Source of the DNA: Candidatus Altimarinota bacterium
Lineage (GTDB): Bacteria; Patescibacteriota; JACMRA01
Assembly (NCBI GenBank): GCA_012031925.1
Contig: JAAUSE010000001.1
Span: 1-64,000, forward strand
Length of the DNA: 64,000 bases
Reading direction: 5' to 3'
In this document: positions 30,101-38,538 of the stretch, piece by piece
Layout of the letters: each line of letters begins with the position of its first letter
Numbering within the stretch: the first letter of the stretch is position 1
Position numbers and translations under genes: made by a program
Notes under the pieces: model-generated
What the model saw: only the letters and a program-made list of their open reading frames with translations
The model's database searches: none
What the model was told of the DNA's origin: nothing

Positions 30101-31599
30101 GCTGTGTTAGTTGTTTGGTTATTATGTCCAACAAGAACATATTCACCATTTGCTAATGAGGTGCTATTTTCTTGGATTTTTAGAGCACTAATATCTGAAG
30201 AAATAGTTTCTGTTCCATCTATCTCTTTTCCAATACCTTTGACATCACTACCTGCACCAACTTCTAGTGAATATAGGTCATTTGAGATTGGTTGGTTGAA
30301 TTTGGATGATAAATAGTTATGAATTAGTTTTTGTCTAGTAGAGTTGAGACCACTGTCAAAAATTATTACTTCACCAATATCTCCAATTAGATCTGCTGAG
30401 CCAAAAACACCCAAAGAAAAATTACCAGTTGGATTATTTAACCCAAGGCTGTTTGTAAGAACAGAAGAACCATCAATATAAAAATTGTTATTTCCGCCAG
30501 ATCTAATAGCACTCCAGATTTCTAAATTGGTAGTGTTAGCTCCTGCCGTATTAAAATCTACTCCACCATGAAGAAAAGAACGACTACCGGAACCAAATGT
30601 GCCCATTCCAAAACCGTTACTTGCACTAGTACCATTATAAAAAATTGTTCCAGCATTGGTTCTTTGGTTGACTGCAAAGGCTGAATATGATCCAGTCACT
30701 GGAATAACTGAGGGTTTGGTTAATTGATCACCAGTAGCAAACCTAACTACTGATTGCCCATTGATTTGATTGCTTTGGAATACTGGCTGATTGGCGGTAT
30801 TTGCTTCACTAATGGTGTGATTGTTCCCACTTTTATCAACCCAATTAGAGATATTAGAACCATCAACAGTCTGACCAGTTCCATCATTAGCGTCGAACCA
30901 TGCTGTTGGCGAGATCGAACTAAGAATATTTTGGTTGGGATTAGTTAAGGCAATATCATCATCAATGATTGTATATGTGAAACTAGTGTTTGTTCCAAGG
31001 TTAGTTCCACTTGATGGGTTACTCAAAGTAAGACTGATGGTTTCTGAAGATTCAAGAACTGAATCATTAGTTACTTTGAGAGGAATTTCTTGAGTAGTTA
31101 TCCCAGCTGGGAAAGTTATAGTACCATTAGCCAAAGTATAGTCAGTTCCAGAACCGGTGGCAGTTCCTGCGCCTACAGTATAATCAACTGTTACCATTTC
31201 AGTATCAGCTGTATCAAGAACTGTGCTGATTCCTGGTTGAGTAATTGACTCAGGACCGCTCAATGCTGTAAGGTTGAATTGGACTGTACTACCTGCAGCC
31301 TTGGACTCATTTACTGGACGATTAGTTGTGTAGAGAGCCGCGACCGCAGTAAAAAATAATATGGATAGTAATGAAAGGATGGAAAGTTGCTGAAAATTCT
31401 TCTTTAGCTTTCTTTTTAGGTTGGAATGATGAACTTTATTTCTCAAAAAAGAAGGGGTGACGATATCTAAACTCGCTTTTTTTGAAATTTTTCCAAAATA
31501 TTTTTGCAATTTTTGTTTGAGTCCTCTCATTTTGTTTTTGTCTTTTGTAAGCCTTTTATGGCTTGTTTGTAACCTTTTGAGATATTTTGTTTTTGTCAC
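24103..31599 (-). CDS. giant surface protein, N-terminal part with membrane signal (Calx-beta, LamG, FN3, TIG, DUF2341)
   Basis: GTG 31599 begins a Lys/Arg-rich 70-residue head followed by a hydrophobic segment (ILSLLSILFFTAVAALY), a late signal peptide or anchor. Then come a Calx-beta domain (about 110-205), LamG-like domains (WFDANDGTGQTVDGSNISNW type), an FN3 domain (VANLDATTGNNQATLTWSAP), and repeated blocks of TIG/IPT (SINPNSGSILGGNQVTITG), DUF2341 (MNSDCSDIRVKDVDG...YYIDGGCNTPST) and LamG. A TATACT box lies close upstream. The last 20 residues are out of frame. One added base near 24150 gives SGAILQTNELDGKPVV and continues into the next piece. All three pieces together give about 6,629 residues, presumably a cell-surface adhesin or sheath. 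Confidence 0.83.
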   Translation of the reverse strand: MTKTKYLKRLQTSHKRLTKDKNKMRGLKQKLQKYFGKISKKASLDIVTPSFLRNKVHHSNLKRKLKKNFQQLSILSLLSILFFTAVAALYTTNRPVNESKAAGSTVQFNLTALSGPESITQPGISTVLDTADTEMVTVDYTVGAGTATGSGTDYTLANGTITFPAGITTQEIPLKVTNDSVLESSETISLTLSNPSSGTNLGTNTSFTYTIIDDDIALTNPNQNILSSISPTAWFDANDGTGQTVDGSNISNWVDKSGNNHTISEANTANQPVFQSNQINGQSVVRFATGDQLTKPSVIPVTGSYSAFAVNQRTNAGTIFYNGTSASNGFGMGTFGSGSRSFLHGGVDFNTAGANTTNLEIWSAIRSGGNNNFYIDGSSVLTNSLGLNNPTGNFSLGVFGSADLIGDIGEVIIFDSGLNSTRQKLIHNYLSSKFNQPISNDLYSLEVGAGSDVKGIGKEIDGTETISSDISALKIQENSTSLANGEYVLVGHNNQTTNTATTDLPVGVSQRWNRIWGVDKTSTDGVDAKLTFDLSKYSNITPPSNGTNYKLLYRSGTTGSFADAALTPNLIGTQVSFDLSNSNLQDGYYTLGTSNSSVSTLGVILPDPVANLDATTGNNQATLTWSAPSSPSAITDYIVLYSNDGFINDVRMFNDGVSSSTGTTVTNLIDGPSFSFRVQAVNSGGGSLLSNIDSVTLSPTIDSISPNTGSILGGNQVSISGKNLNNSSKNIRPITITNSTNNDIFDYEGSIVIDTAALIGASKMNSDCSDLRVKTTSGQNLDYYIDGGCNTTSTVVWFGLDQLVKGDTTIHLTYGKPSLTNNSNINNFSFGSLLSSTNNKLWLSANVASSSLDNTAISSWTDRSGNNNTVVQGTGANQPTIQTNELSSLPAIRFDLTNDRLVKTTPTGLPSGNSAYSMTIVSRKAADSTDNRVPLAWGNGCSGDTPLFYFQTNGNVVTGMNCLNDIGIAGDNTNIWGQFDAIYQPTNTSLDLYKNSLLGATKNPTSTPNINPQRIVVGANIGETTNNFGGDISEVLIFNTNLSTTNKQILNNYINNKYRLYNTSSVPTTTVGSEVNPSITIGGASVVNTTQNSPLSITFDTPSGTAGAKDVIITNPDSQNNTLSNGYTYDTASLDSINPNSGSILGGNQVTITGNNFVGSPTITFGSTPATNVVVVNSTTITATVPAHSVGVVDVSIDIVGGGSDTLTGAYTYAGADIVSVSPNIGSTLGGNQVTITGNNFVGSPTITFDSTPATNVVVVNSTTITATVPASGATGAVNVGISIPGGGSDTLNNGYTYSGPVINSITPNSGSILGGYEVTISGDYFSTNASSYKIDIDNTGSTINNYEGLLVLDTQSMINDGFVQNNCGDIRIKNTDGTTDLNYYIESGCNTPTTYIWYQLPQLTSGNNTIYLTASGSNETTTSNRSNFSFDAPLNFSSKRLWVKANDGPNNTTQDGIVTQWNDRSGNNNHFVVDTFNGQTGAKFDATGMNGRATLDFDGSDGYAYTTGLTDIRTFLMVWEEATTPSNGTFLLGHTSNYDFHADGSVYVNPTFAASAVQNSTFKVNRTQVPTPNTFGKIRGQPVQFSMVTTANVSSNLFNRDRSFNPPLTGSMSELMIFNAALSSTDVSTLEQYLDTKYDISTNNPTYSINQINGVVEFDGVEATNVNFIDSNTITATVPAGSLGSVDVTVTNPDNQSNTLTNGFTYAGADIVSVNPTSGSRLGGYDVTITGNNFSNVASYNKDITVNNTTGSPITDYEGNITLDTKALISANKMNSDCSDIRVKDVDGTTDLNYYIDGGCNTPSTIVWFKKASLPTGSSTLKLTYGDSDLSSNSNIANFSFASVLSSANNKLWLSANNNTNNITSSNDAVTPTFSNVSGISIDGGNITKTAADDSWTNAGLTSTNSTTLSNGYVSAVARNSNPVTMFGLANGNTDNNYTDIDYAIYLSSGSSLQVYELGVFRGTFGTYSAGDEFVVELSNGQILYKKNNVIFYTSTINPPTNNLILDVSIYDINEGVDNIQFCNGFCENSTSKISQLNDRSGNNNNATQSTAANQPILSTNQVNTKPVLRFDGVNDTLRINNTLLNTSGANGSVFAVSKAVATDTDAIISTRPTSNSEGFTYRYDSTTQNTYFHTGFTPTITNTVTSTNYNLSSFIRNGLNVFTGVNGSYNSASTISGFTPSAVGTYIGAENSGTQSRLNGDIAEVLLFDTNLNTTDRQIMEGYLNTKYRLYNTGTIPTTTLSSTENTNGTDILFDGVEATNVNIVNPNTITATVPAHANGVVDVTINSVDGSSDTLAGGFTYALPQITSIDPDQGPDGGGQTVTITGSNFADDGSYLRKITINNSTGSAITNYEGNIVVNTQSLISAGKMNSNCSDIRIKDVDNTTDLNYYVDGGCNTPSTTIWFTKSSLPTGTSTFLLTYGHPSLTSNSNINNFSFASVLTDPSIRMWFSSNVASTSVDNTEVTTWLDRDGTANNLTSVSAVVLSFKPTSLMANQ
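24300..29500 (-). repeat. array of TIG + DUF2341 + LamG repeat blocks
   Basis: At least five DUF2341 copies and at least six TIG copies repeat with near-identical DNA. For example GCTGGGACGGTGGC recurs near 24767, 26558, 27789 and 28041, and the DUF2341 stretch encoding YYIDGGCNTPST recurs near 24410, 26200 and 27430. Such high internal identity is prone to recombination and to assembly collapse. Confidence 0.75.
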
Positions 31600-31712
31600 T
31601 AATTAACTGATTGATAGTATAACATAGGTTTTTCATTAATGCAAACTATTTTCAAAACCTTGGAATATTTTTTGACTACAATAATTAATCAAGCTAGAAT
31701 AAATATTAGTTA

Positions 31713-31904
31713 ATGAATACAATTAATATGCCATCAATGATACTTATTTATGCACTACTGATTTTTCTAGGTTTAACTTTGACTTTTTTTATTTTTGATG
31801 AAGGCTCTTTAGCTCAGAAAATTAGAAAAGGATTATCCAAAACTTTTTCCAATCAAGAATCTAGCAGTGTCAATGAGGCAGTTACCTACTCATCATTTTA
31901 TTAA
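31713..31904 (+). CDS. small single-pass membrane protein
   Basis: This is a 63-residue product with one N-terminal membrane segment (MILIYALLIFLGLTLTFFIF) and a short charged cytoplasmic tail. The promoter TTGACT (31672-31677), 17 bp, TAGAAT (31695-31700) lies 12 bases before ATG. The 3' end overlaps the next gene by about 30 bases in another frame, so translation may be coupled. No family is recognised. Confidence 0.6.
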   Translation: MNTINMPSMILIYALLIFLGLTLTFFIFDEGSLAQKIRKGLSKTFSNQESSSVNEAVTYSSFY

Positions 31905-33075
31905 TTTTTTGAGTATTGGAGGATTTGTGGCTTGGATAATCTCCTTGGTAGCACTAAACACTTTAGTAATTTTTTGTATATCTTTTACATCACTTTTGAT
32001 ATTGTCAGCTCTGTACTCTAGGCACGGTAAAAAAGGTCTTAATTATCTTTTGATAAAGACTGTTTTACATGCTTCAACTTCTTTTGTCTTTGGAGCATTA
32101 CTTTTTGCCGTCAATACTTTTTGGTTAGATAATTATAATAATTATTTGTTTGGCATAACAGAGATTTTGGCTATTTGGTTGCTTGCTAACTGGGTCATGA
32201 TGATGATTACAAACTCTGCTATACTCAAACCACTTCATTTTTTGTTAAATGTGGTTTTTTTAACTCCTTATTTCATAAAGGATTTGAATACTAGTCGATG
32301 GCTCGGATTAGATTACAGTATTAGTGAATCGACATTGGCGTTCTATTTTTTTCCATTGGTTATTTTTACAGTTAACGCTTTAGTGTATGGTTGGTTCCAA
32401 AAAAACTCTATTGAGAAATTAATGACTTCAAATCATCGTAATGAATATTTACTTACTGGAGCTTCTGCATTCTTAACACTGGGAGGAGTTTATGCTTATG
32501 GGTACTTTAATTTTTATGATCAATTAGCGTCTTCATTGGTCAATTATAATGTAGAGTATATGTTTGGTATAACAACTTTATGGTTATTTACAGTTGATTA
32601 TATTTGTAAGAAAACAATAAAGAATTACAATGCTAACTTTTTGGTACCAGTTCTGGTTTTTGTTGCTGGTCTGACTAGTTATGTATTCTTACCTGTTAAC
32701 CCTTTTATCCCAATGCTACTAACTAGTATTGGCTTTATTTTGTATATGATGGCTGATTATTTGCGAAAAGGTAGCCCGGTTTCAATGGCTTTTTTCTACT
32801 TTGCAATGACTGCTCATCTGACAATTTTAACATTTGCAAATGATTTTTGGTCTTTGTTTCTTTTGATAATTAACTTGATGATACTGGTTTACTCTTTGGC
32901 ACTTCACCCAGATAACAAATTATTTGCATATTTTGTGACCACCTCAATCCCGCTTACATTGATATTCACAGTATTTGGTATTTCATCAGTAGCTTTTGTT
33001 GTTCTTGGTTTTGTTGGTTTTGGAATGCTTTTGTGTCACAAGGCTATTGTTGATAAGTTTTTGAAAAAAGCTTAA
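31873..33075 (+). CDS. multi-pass membrane protein of unknown function
   Basis: About 400 residues form roughly ten to eleven hydrophobic helices with short loops and few charges. ATG 31873 is preferred over GTG 31867, though both overlap the preceding small gene. The first helix starts near FINFLSIGGFVAWIISLVAL. There are no transporter signatures, catalytic residues or glycosyltransferase motifs that I recognise. It could be a polymer flippase-like or structural membrane protein, but that is speculation. The gene is followed by a hairpin terminator. Confidence 0.7.
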   Translation: MRQLPTHHFINFLSIGGFVAWIISLVALNTLVIFCISFTSLLILSALYSRHGKKGLNYLLIKTVLHASTSFVFGALLFAVNTFWLDNYNNYLFGITEILAIWLLANWVMMMITNSAILKPLHFLLNVVFLTPYFIKDLNTSRWLGLDYSISESTLAFYFFPLVIFTVNALVYGWFQKNSIEKLMTSNHRNEYLLTGASAFLTLGGVYAYGYFNFYDQLASSLVNYNVEYMFGITTLWLFTVDYICKKTIKNYNANFLVPVLVFVAGLTSYVFLPVNPFIPMLLTSIGFILYMMADYLRKGSPVSMAFFYFAMTAHLTILTFANDFWSLFLLIINLMILVYSLALHPDNKLFAYFVTTSIPLTLIFTVFGISSVAFVVLGFVGFGMLLCHKAIVDKFLKKA

Positions 33076-33098
33076 TATCAAAAAAGAAAACCAAAAAA

Positions 33099-33121
33099 AG
33101 CCAACCTTATTGAGGCTGGCT
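33099..33121. terminator. bidirectional terminator
   Basis: AGCCA (33099-33103) pairs with TGGCT (33117-33121) and CCT with AGG inside it. A-run on the left and T-rich flank on the minus-strand exit. It separates the membrane protein gene from the two convergent small genes. Confidence 0.65.
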
Positions 33122-33132
33122 ATTAATCTTAG

Positions 33133-33312
33133 TTATTTGAATTGTTTTTGGGTTAATTTACTTGATTCAACTGGTTTGTTTGAAAGTATTTCACCAGCAG
33201 AATAAGTATTGAGAATAAAAAGCCCAAACAAACAAAATAAAATTTTAAGATAAGGAATTGTTAGGTTGAGATATACTAGAAAGTAATTCACTAAAACTCT
33301 TTTTGAGATCAT
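33133..33312 (-). CDS. very small exported or membrane protein
   Basis: A 59-residue frame from ATG 33312 to TAA 33133. It has a Lys/Arg head, a hydrophobic segment (YLKILFCLFGLFILNTYSAG) that looks like a signal peptide, and a short polar tail ending KLTQKQFK. The ATG is 8 bases after the stop of the next upstream small gene, and a terminator follows, so the two form a tiny operon. Family unknown. Confidence 0.5.
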   Translation of the reverse strand: MISKRVLVNYFLVYLNLTIPYLKILFCLFGLFILNTYSAGEILSNKPVESSKLTQKQFK

Positions 33313-33320
33313 TACAAAAA

Positions 33321-33437
33321 CTATGTAAAAGAACTGGTTATTGTAATAATTGAATGAAATGATAAAGTCAACACTAAAGAAACCAAACTAATTGCTGTGT
33401 AAGTTACTATAGAGTTTTGCTCAAAAAAGTTATTCAT
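33321..33437 (-). CDS. very small membrane protein
   Basis: A 38-residue frame from ATG 33437 with one membrane segment (YTAISLVSLVLTLSFHSI). A longer frame from 33554 exists but has no supporting signal. Upstream on the minus strand are TTTACA, a 17-bp spacer and TATATA, giving a leader of roughly 30 bases. It is the first gene of a two-gene small-protein operon. Without homologues the call rests on promoter, spacing and hydrophobicity. Confidence 0.4.
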   Translation of the reverse strand: MNNFFEQNSIVTYTAISLVSLVLTLSFHSIITITSSFT

Positions 33438-33742
33438 TATGATTAACTCTGTACTAGATGTATAGTTTGTATATAGCATGCTTTTTTGGTTTTGTAAAGA
33501 GTGTTTTAACTGAAATTTGGCAATCTTCACAGTTATTAACTTAGATAAGTGCATTATGTTATACTTACGCCAAAAATGGATATTTTGTATTGCACAAAAC
33601 TGGATCTTGTGTTACCGTTTTCGTTATTGCAAAAATATTAGTTGATTCAATCTTCAGTTATTGAGATTGGTCAATTTAGCTTGCTAGTTAGTTTTTAGGC
33701 TCTACACAGAATTAATAAAACTCAATTACTACCAATACTTTT
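33438..33742. other. intergenic stretch before uvrB
   Basis: About 300 bases hold the promoter of the small minus-strand operon at the left end. Otherwise I see only AT-rich sequence with weak -10-like boxes before uvrB. No RNA gene or long repeat is evident. Confidence 0.5.
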
Positions 33743-35883
33743 ATGAAATCTTCTACACAAACTTCCAAACCATTTAGGATTCACTCCGATTATGATCCAG
33801 CTGGAGATCAGGGTAAAGTTATTCAAGACATAATATCTAGTATTAATCAAGGTAACCGTGAACAAACTATTGAAGGAGTGACTGGCTCTGGTAAGACATA
33901 CATGATGGCTAAAATGGTCGAAAAACTTCAACGCCCTACTTTGGTTATTGCTCATAACAAAACTTTGGCTGCACAACTAGCTGAAGAGTTCAAGAGATTT
34001 TTTCCAAATAACGCTGTACATTATTTTGTAAGTTACTATGATTATTACCAACCAGAAAGCTACATTCCCCGTTCAGATACTTACATAGAAAAACAAACCC
34101 AAATTAATGAAGAGATTGATCGTCTTCGTAACGCTTCTACTCAAGCACTCCTAACAAGAAAAGATGTTTTAATTGTAGCTTCTGTTAGTTGTATTTATGG
34201 GCTGGGAAACCCTGAGGATTTTGAAGCACTGAAGTTAGACATGAGGATTGGAGAAAATTATAGGCTTGACAAAATAATAAGACGTTTAGTTGATATGCAG
34301 TTCATTCGTACTAACAGTGATCTTAGACGAGGGGTGTTTCGATTATTGGGTGATACACTTGAAGTTATGCCAAGCTCTGAAGAGAATTGTTATAGATTTA
34401 TGTTTTTTGGAGATGTTTTGGAAAAAATTCAGGCCTTTGATTATGTTACTGGTAATATAATTGAGGAGATGAATGAGTATATAATTTTTCCAGCAAAACA
34501 ATATGTAACTACCCAAGAAAAGATTAACTCTGCTTTGGATAGAATAAGAACTGACATGGAAATGCAGTTTGAGAAGTTTAACAAAGAGGGAAAATTATTA
34601 CAAGCTCAAAGAATTCGTGAACGAACTGAAAATGATCTTGAGATGCTCAAAAATCTTGGATTTGTAGGAGGTATTGAAAACTATTCAGTTTATTTTGATG
34701 GGCGAGAAGATGGCCAACCACCTACTACTTTGATAGATTATTTTCCTGAGAATAGTTTGACCTTTATTGACGAATCTCATATTACTTTATCCCAAATTGG
34801 AGCTATGTATAATGGAGATCGGAGCCGCAAAATTAACTTGGTTGATTATGGTTTTCGTCTCCCATCAGCAATGAATAATAGACCACTACAAAAAGAAGAA
34901 TTTTTTGATAAAGTTAACCAGTTGGTGTATGTGTCAGCAACACCTGGGGATTATGAGTTAGCCAATTCGGCTATAATTAGCAAGGCTATTATTCGGCCCA
35001 CTGGTTTATTGGATCCGTTAATTAGGTTAAAACCAGTTAAGGATCAAGTTGATGACGTGCTGGAACAGGTGCGCCATCGAGTTGAGAATGGTCAAAGAGT
35101 CTTAATAACTACTCTCACTAAAAAATTTGCAGAAGAGCTTGATTTGTACTTTAAGCAGATCAATGTCAAATCTGCATATATTCATAGCGATGTAGAGACT
35201 TTGGATAGGCTTGATATTCTTAGTGATCTAAGGCGAGGAAAATATGATGTATTAATTGGAATTAACTTATTGAGAGAAGGTTTGGATCTTCCTGAGGTTT
35301 CTTTGGTGGCTATTTTTGATGCTGACAAGGAAGGTTTTTTGAGATCAAAACGGAGTTTGATTCAGATCATAGGACGAGCTGCAAGACATGTTAATGGTGA
35401 AGTTATAATGTACGCTGATAAAGTCACAGATTCTATGAAAAATGCTATAGAAGAAACAGAAAAAAGGCGAGAAATACAACAAGCTTATAATCAAAAAATG
35501 GTATTATACCAAAATCTACCAAACGAGAACTTCAAAGTATTGCTGATGATGTTAGAAAAGAGGTTGGGGAAAATGAGAATTGGGGCAAAGCAGGAGTTAC
35601 ATATTCTTCAACAAGTGGAGGATTTCAAGAGGGTGGTAATAATTTTGAGATTGAAAGCAGGTTCTCGCGTAAAAAATCCAAGTCTATTCACTCTGAAGAA
35701 GCTCCTAGAAAATCATTCAAAGCCAAACAAACTTACGATGATTTTGATGTAATTAAAGAGGTGAATTTTAGAGAACTTCAAAAACAAAAACTAAGTAAAG
35801 ATGAGCTCAGAGAAAGATTACAAATTGCAATTGATGCTATGGATTTTGAAATGGCTGCTGCCATTAGGGATTTGTTAAAATAA
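33743..35883 (+). CDS. uvrB: UvrB, excinuclease ABC subunit B (one-base lesion near the 3' end)
   Basis: UvrB is the DNA-damage-verifying helicase-like subunit of nucleotide excision repair, loaded by UvrA and recruiting UvrC. Visible motifs are GVTGSGKT (Walker A), the beta-hairpin region YYDYYQPESYIP, the DESH box and the C-terminal helicase motifs including IGRAARH. As given the frame ends at 35752 in nonsense. Adding one A to the A6 run at 35493-35498 restores NGIIPKS and continues through a linker to a complete UVR domain (ELRERLQIAIDAMDFEMAAAIRD) that contacts UvrC, with TAA at 35881-35883 (713 aa). The lesion is more likely a sequence error than a real loss. Confidence 0.95.
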
Positions 35884-35942
35884 TGATGTTGACAACAACT
35901 CTAATTACACTTCTATTAACAATAGATATTGAGGAAAAATAA

Positions 35943-36718
35943 TTGAAAATTAATAAATTTCTAACAGATCTAAAAGTTAGGTCGACCTTACAGGATGTTT
36001 TTTTTAGCTCACTTTATGAGGAGAATAAACAATATCCTACAAAAGAATTTGATGAGGTTTGGGAAAACATAACAAAAAGCTATGACTCTAAAAATAAGTG
36101 GATTAAAAAGAAAGAGATGAAAAATTAATATTTGTATGTAACTTGTTTTGGGAATACTCTCAAAAGAAAGCTGAGAACTCTAATGGAATTGAAGCAACAA
36201 AAACTTATAACTTATATCAGACTTTATTATACTTAAATCATTTGTTTGTTGAGGAAAATATAGATAATCAAGAAATTCCAAATCAAATTAAGGAAGTAGA
36301 ATTGAGATTTTTGCGTCTATTATACGCTGGACTGATAGAGATCAAATATGTTTTTGGTTCGGAGTATCCATATTCTAAAGTACCAAATAATTTTTGGAAT
36401 TATAGACTCAAATACCTCAAAGACTTACCATTTAATTTTTTGGAAGAGCAGGAAAACTTGGACTTCAAAGAATTAAATTACTATGGTTATTCCAAGCTGA
36501 ATGACAATTACTCTTCAGTTGATTTGGTTGGCTTAGATAGACAAGATTTGTGGAATTTTGAATATATGATAAAAGTTGTTGAGGTTAAGAAAAAACTAAT
36601 CCAAAATCTGAGCTTACTGCAAGCTAGAAATTTGCATGTTTGTAGCGTGGAGATGAAAAAACTAGGGTTGCAAATAAATTTTGACGCAATTATCAACGAC
36701 TCACAGAAAGATTTATAA
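35943..36718 (+). CDS. hypothetical helical protein, probably one gene with a one-base lesion
   Basis: As given there are two frames, 35943-36128 and 36143-36718. The second has no credible start: its TTG directly follows an in-frame stop. Adding one A to the A5 run at 36120-36124 fuses them into 258 residues (KEMKKLIFVCNLFWEYSQKK across the join). The TTG start at 35943 is preceded by GAGG. The sequence is rich in Leu, Lys, Asn and Tyr and is predicted helical. No domain is recognised. Confidence 0.55.
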
Positions 36719-36734
36719 TTGATTAAATATTAAC

Positions 36735-36759
36735 TCGCCTTTTATTAGGCGAATTTTTT
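36735..36759 (+). terminator. intrinsic terminator
   Basis: TCGCCT (36735-36740) pairs with AGGCGA (36747-36752), followed by a T-run. Confidence 0.8.
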
Positions 36760-36796
36760 ACTTGGTTATAAATTCTTTTCTTGGATCTTCTGCAAA

Positions 36797-36826
36797 AATA
36801 AACCAGTACTATACGACTGGTTTATT
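36797..36826 (-). terminator. hairpin terminator of the minus-strand membrane gene
   Basis: An 11-bp perfect stem (36797-36807 with 36816-36826; ACCAGT/ACTGGT core) has an A-rich left flank that reads as T-rich on the minus strand. It lies just after the minus-strand stop at 36844. Confidence 0.7.
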
Positions 36827-36843
36827 GTGTAAAAGCTTAGTTA

Positions 36844-37113
36844 TTACCTACTGAATTGCAAAGCTTTATTTTGGATAATGTTATTGAGAAAGTGTACATA
36901 TGCACCAACACTCAAAATACTGATAACTTGTATCAAGAAATATTTGGCATCAGTTGATATATTCATTGAAGGAATTAATCCTAACAACATTAACATAATT
37001 AGACCTAAAATCAATGGAATCAAACACTTTATTGTGAAACTTCTAGTCACATCAAATACTAGCCCAACTAATACGGGAGTAAGGCTGATCATAGACAAAG
37101 CTATTAACAACAT
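36844..37113 (-). CDS. small three-helix membrane protein
   Basis: Three hydrophobic segments span 89 residues. The first has VLVGLVFD followed by basic residues, and the last is FLIQVISILSVGAYVHFL. The pattern faintly recalls AtpI/AtpZ-type small subunits, but no ATP synthase genes are nearby and I do not assert it. TTGACA-17-CATAAA lies upstream and AGAGGA is a plausible ribosome binding site 8 bases before ATG, so this gene has a leader, unlike many neighbours. Confidence 0.6.
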   Translation of the reverse strand: MLLIALSMISLTPVLVGLVFDVTRSFTIKCLIPLILGLIMLMLLGLIPSMNISTDAKYFLIQVISILSVGAYVHFLNNIIQNKALQFSR

Positions 37114-37221
37114 TTTGGTTCCTCTAGGTGCCTGTTATGATTTATGAACAAAAATTTATGTTTTGTCAAGGTTTTTTACACAAAAAAAATTATGGTCAGT
37201 TTTACTCAAAAACAAAGAACA

Positions 37222-38456
37222 TTATTCTAAAATTGTTAAGTAAATTATCTCGGAGTTGTTTTTGTCTAAGGTGATTGAACTAATATTGCCAATATCGTTA
37301 GCTAAGCCTGGTTGGGTTGAGGTTGACCAAGATTGTCCTTGATTCTTGGTCTCAAATAACTGATTATCAATACTTGCTAATATTCTTGATTTGCCTTTTT
37401 GAGGATCAGCTGCTAGCCCAGCAAAATCAAACCTTTCATCTGGTAATGGAAAAACTAGTTTGTTAAAAGGTTGATTTAAAGATTCACCAAGCCACAACTG
37501 TTTATCAGCAATTATTAGCCAGTTATCTTTATCAGCTTTGATTGGTACAATAGATTCAAACTTAGAAAACCTTTCAACATCTTGAGATTTATTTGAAAAA
37601 TTTAATCTAGATCCTTGAGTTTCCCCTATTGTACTTTTGGTGCGAGTTAGTTTTTGCTCACTCCAGGTCTCACCCTCATCAGGAGATAACCACAAACCTT
37701 TGGACCTCAAAAGAATGTAAAAAGATTGTCAAATTCTGGCACAAAACCTAATTGAATCGCTTGATCATTAAAATCTCGCATCTTTGACCAGCTTTGACCA
37801 GAGTCTTGGCTTCGTATAAGTGTGCCTTGATTGAGTAAACCAAACACGTTTGCATTGTTGTTAGGATCGATAGCTATGGAAATAATTGAGGTGTTTGTAT
37901 CTACTGCAGAATAAACTTCATCAAAATTTTTTCCACCATTAACAGATCTGTATATTTTGCCAATATCGTTTTGGATTCCTGCATAAAAAAGTACTTTGGG
38001 ATTGTTGGAGTCAATTTTTAGTTCTGTACCAATAAGGCTATCATTTTGAATTAACTGAGTTTGTGTTTGTTGGTTATTTGGAGTGACTGGGAAAATATAT
38101 TTACGACTCCATTGTTTACCACCTGAATCAGTATAAAACAATCCTTTGGTCCTAGTGAGAAGATAAAACTCATCACTACTTATCTGTTCAATTTTGAGAG
38201 TAGGAACTGTAGTAAGCCCTTGAGGATTGCTTGTGTTGTCTAATAGTTTGACTGAATTGATTTTACCAAAAGCTGAACTTATTGAAGGATCTCTTTTGAG
38301 TACACCAAGAATTTGACCATCGTTTCTTGAACCAAAATCGAGTCCTGGAAGTGTACAAGAAGCTGCAGTTGTCAAGATAGCAAATGAGGTTAGAGTAAGT
38401 GTTGCTATTCTTTGCATTATAACACTATTGGTTATCTTTTTGAACAAATCCATCAT
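37222..38456 (-). CDS. exported BNR/Ycf48-like beta-propeller protein, probable lipoprotein
   Basis: Two overlapping frames (37707-38456 and 37222-37710) become one 411-residue protein when one T is added to the minus-strand T5 run (plus 37719-37723), giving NLFYILLRSKGLW across the join. An N-terminal signal peptide ends near TTAASCTLPG, a weak lipobox with Cys. The body has repeated Asp-box motifs: DSGGKQWS, NGGKNFDE, DSGQSWSK, DEGETWSE, NQGQSWST. These fold as a beta-propeller in sialidases and in Ycf48-type assembly factors. The substrate or partner is unknown. A glycosidase activity is not supported because no catalytic residues are recognisable. Confidence 0.72.
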
Positions 38457-38538
38457 AAGCGTAAGTTATCTATATAAAAATATGATATTTATTTTTTGTC
38501 AAAAATTTGTTTGAGTATGTTCAGTACAAAAATTATAT

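Noticed and set aside
31867-31904. Frameshift joining the small membrane protein (31713) to the following membrane protein
   Set aside because: The shift needed would be in the opposite direction to the common one-base deficits. Both frames have their own start, and a short coupled overlap is a simpler explanation.
33438-33742. Riboswitch or tRNA upstream of uvrB
   Set aside because: I saw no cloverleaf, conserved tRNA boxes or known aptamer motif; the stretch is AT-rich without a stable stem.
33722-33976. Minus-strand frame opposite the start of uvrB
   Set aside because: It overlaps well-conserved uvrB coding sequence and has no promoter or family similarity. It is a shadow.
35493-35498. 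Programmed -1 ribosomal frameshifting in uvrB
   Set aside because: The A6 run could look slippery, but the site lacks a full X XXY YYZ heptamer in the zero frame. No strong downstream hairpin was noticed, and uvrB is not known to use frameshifting. The many similar lesions in unrelated genes favour sequence error.
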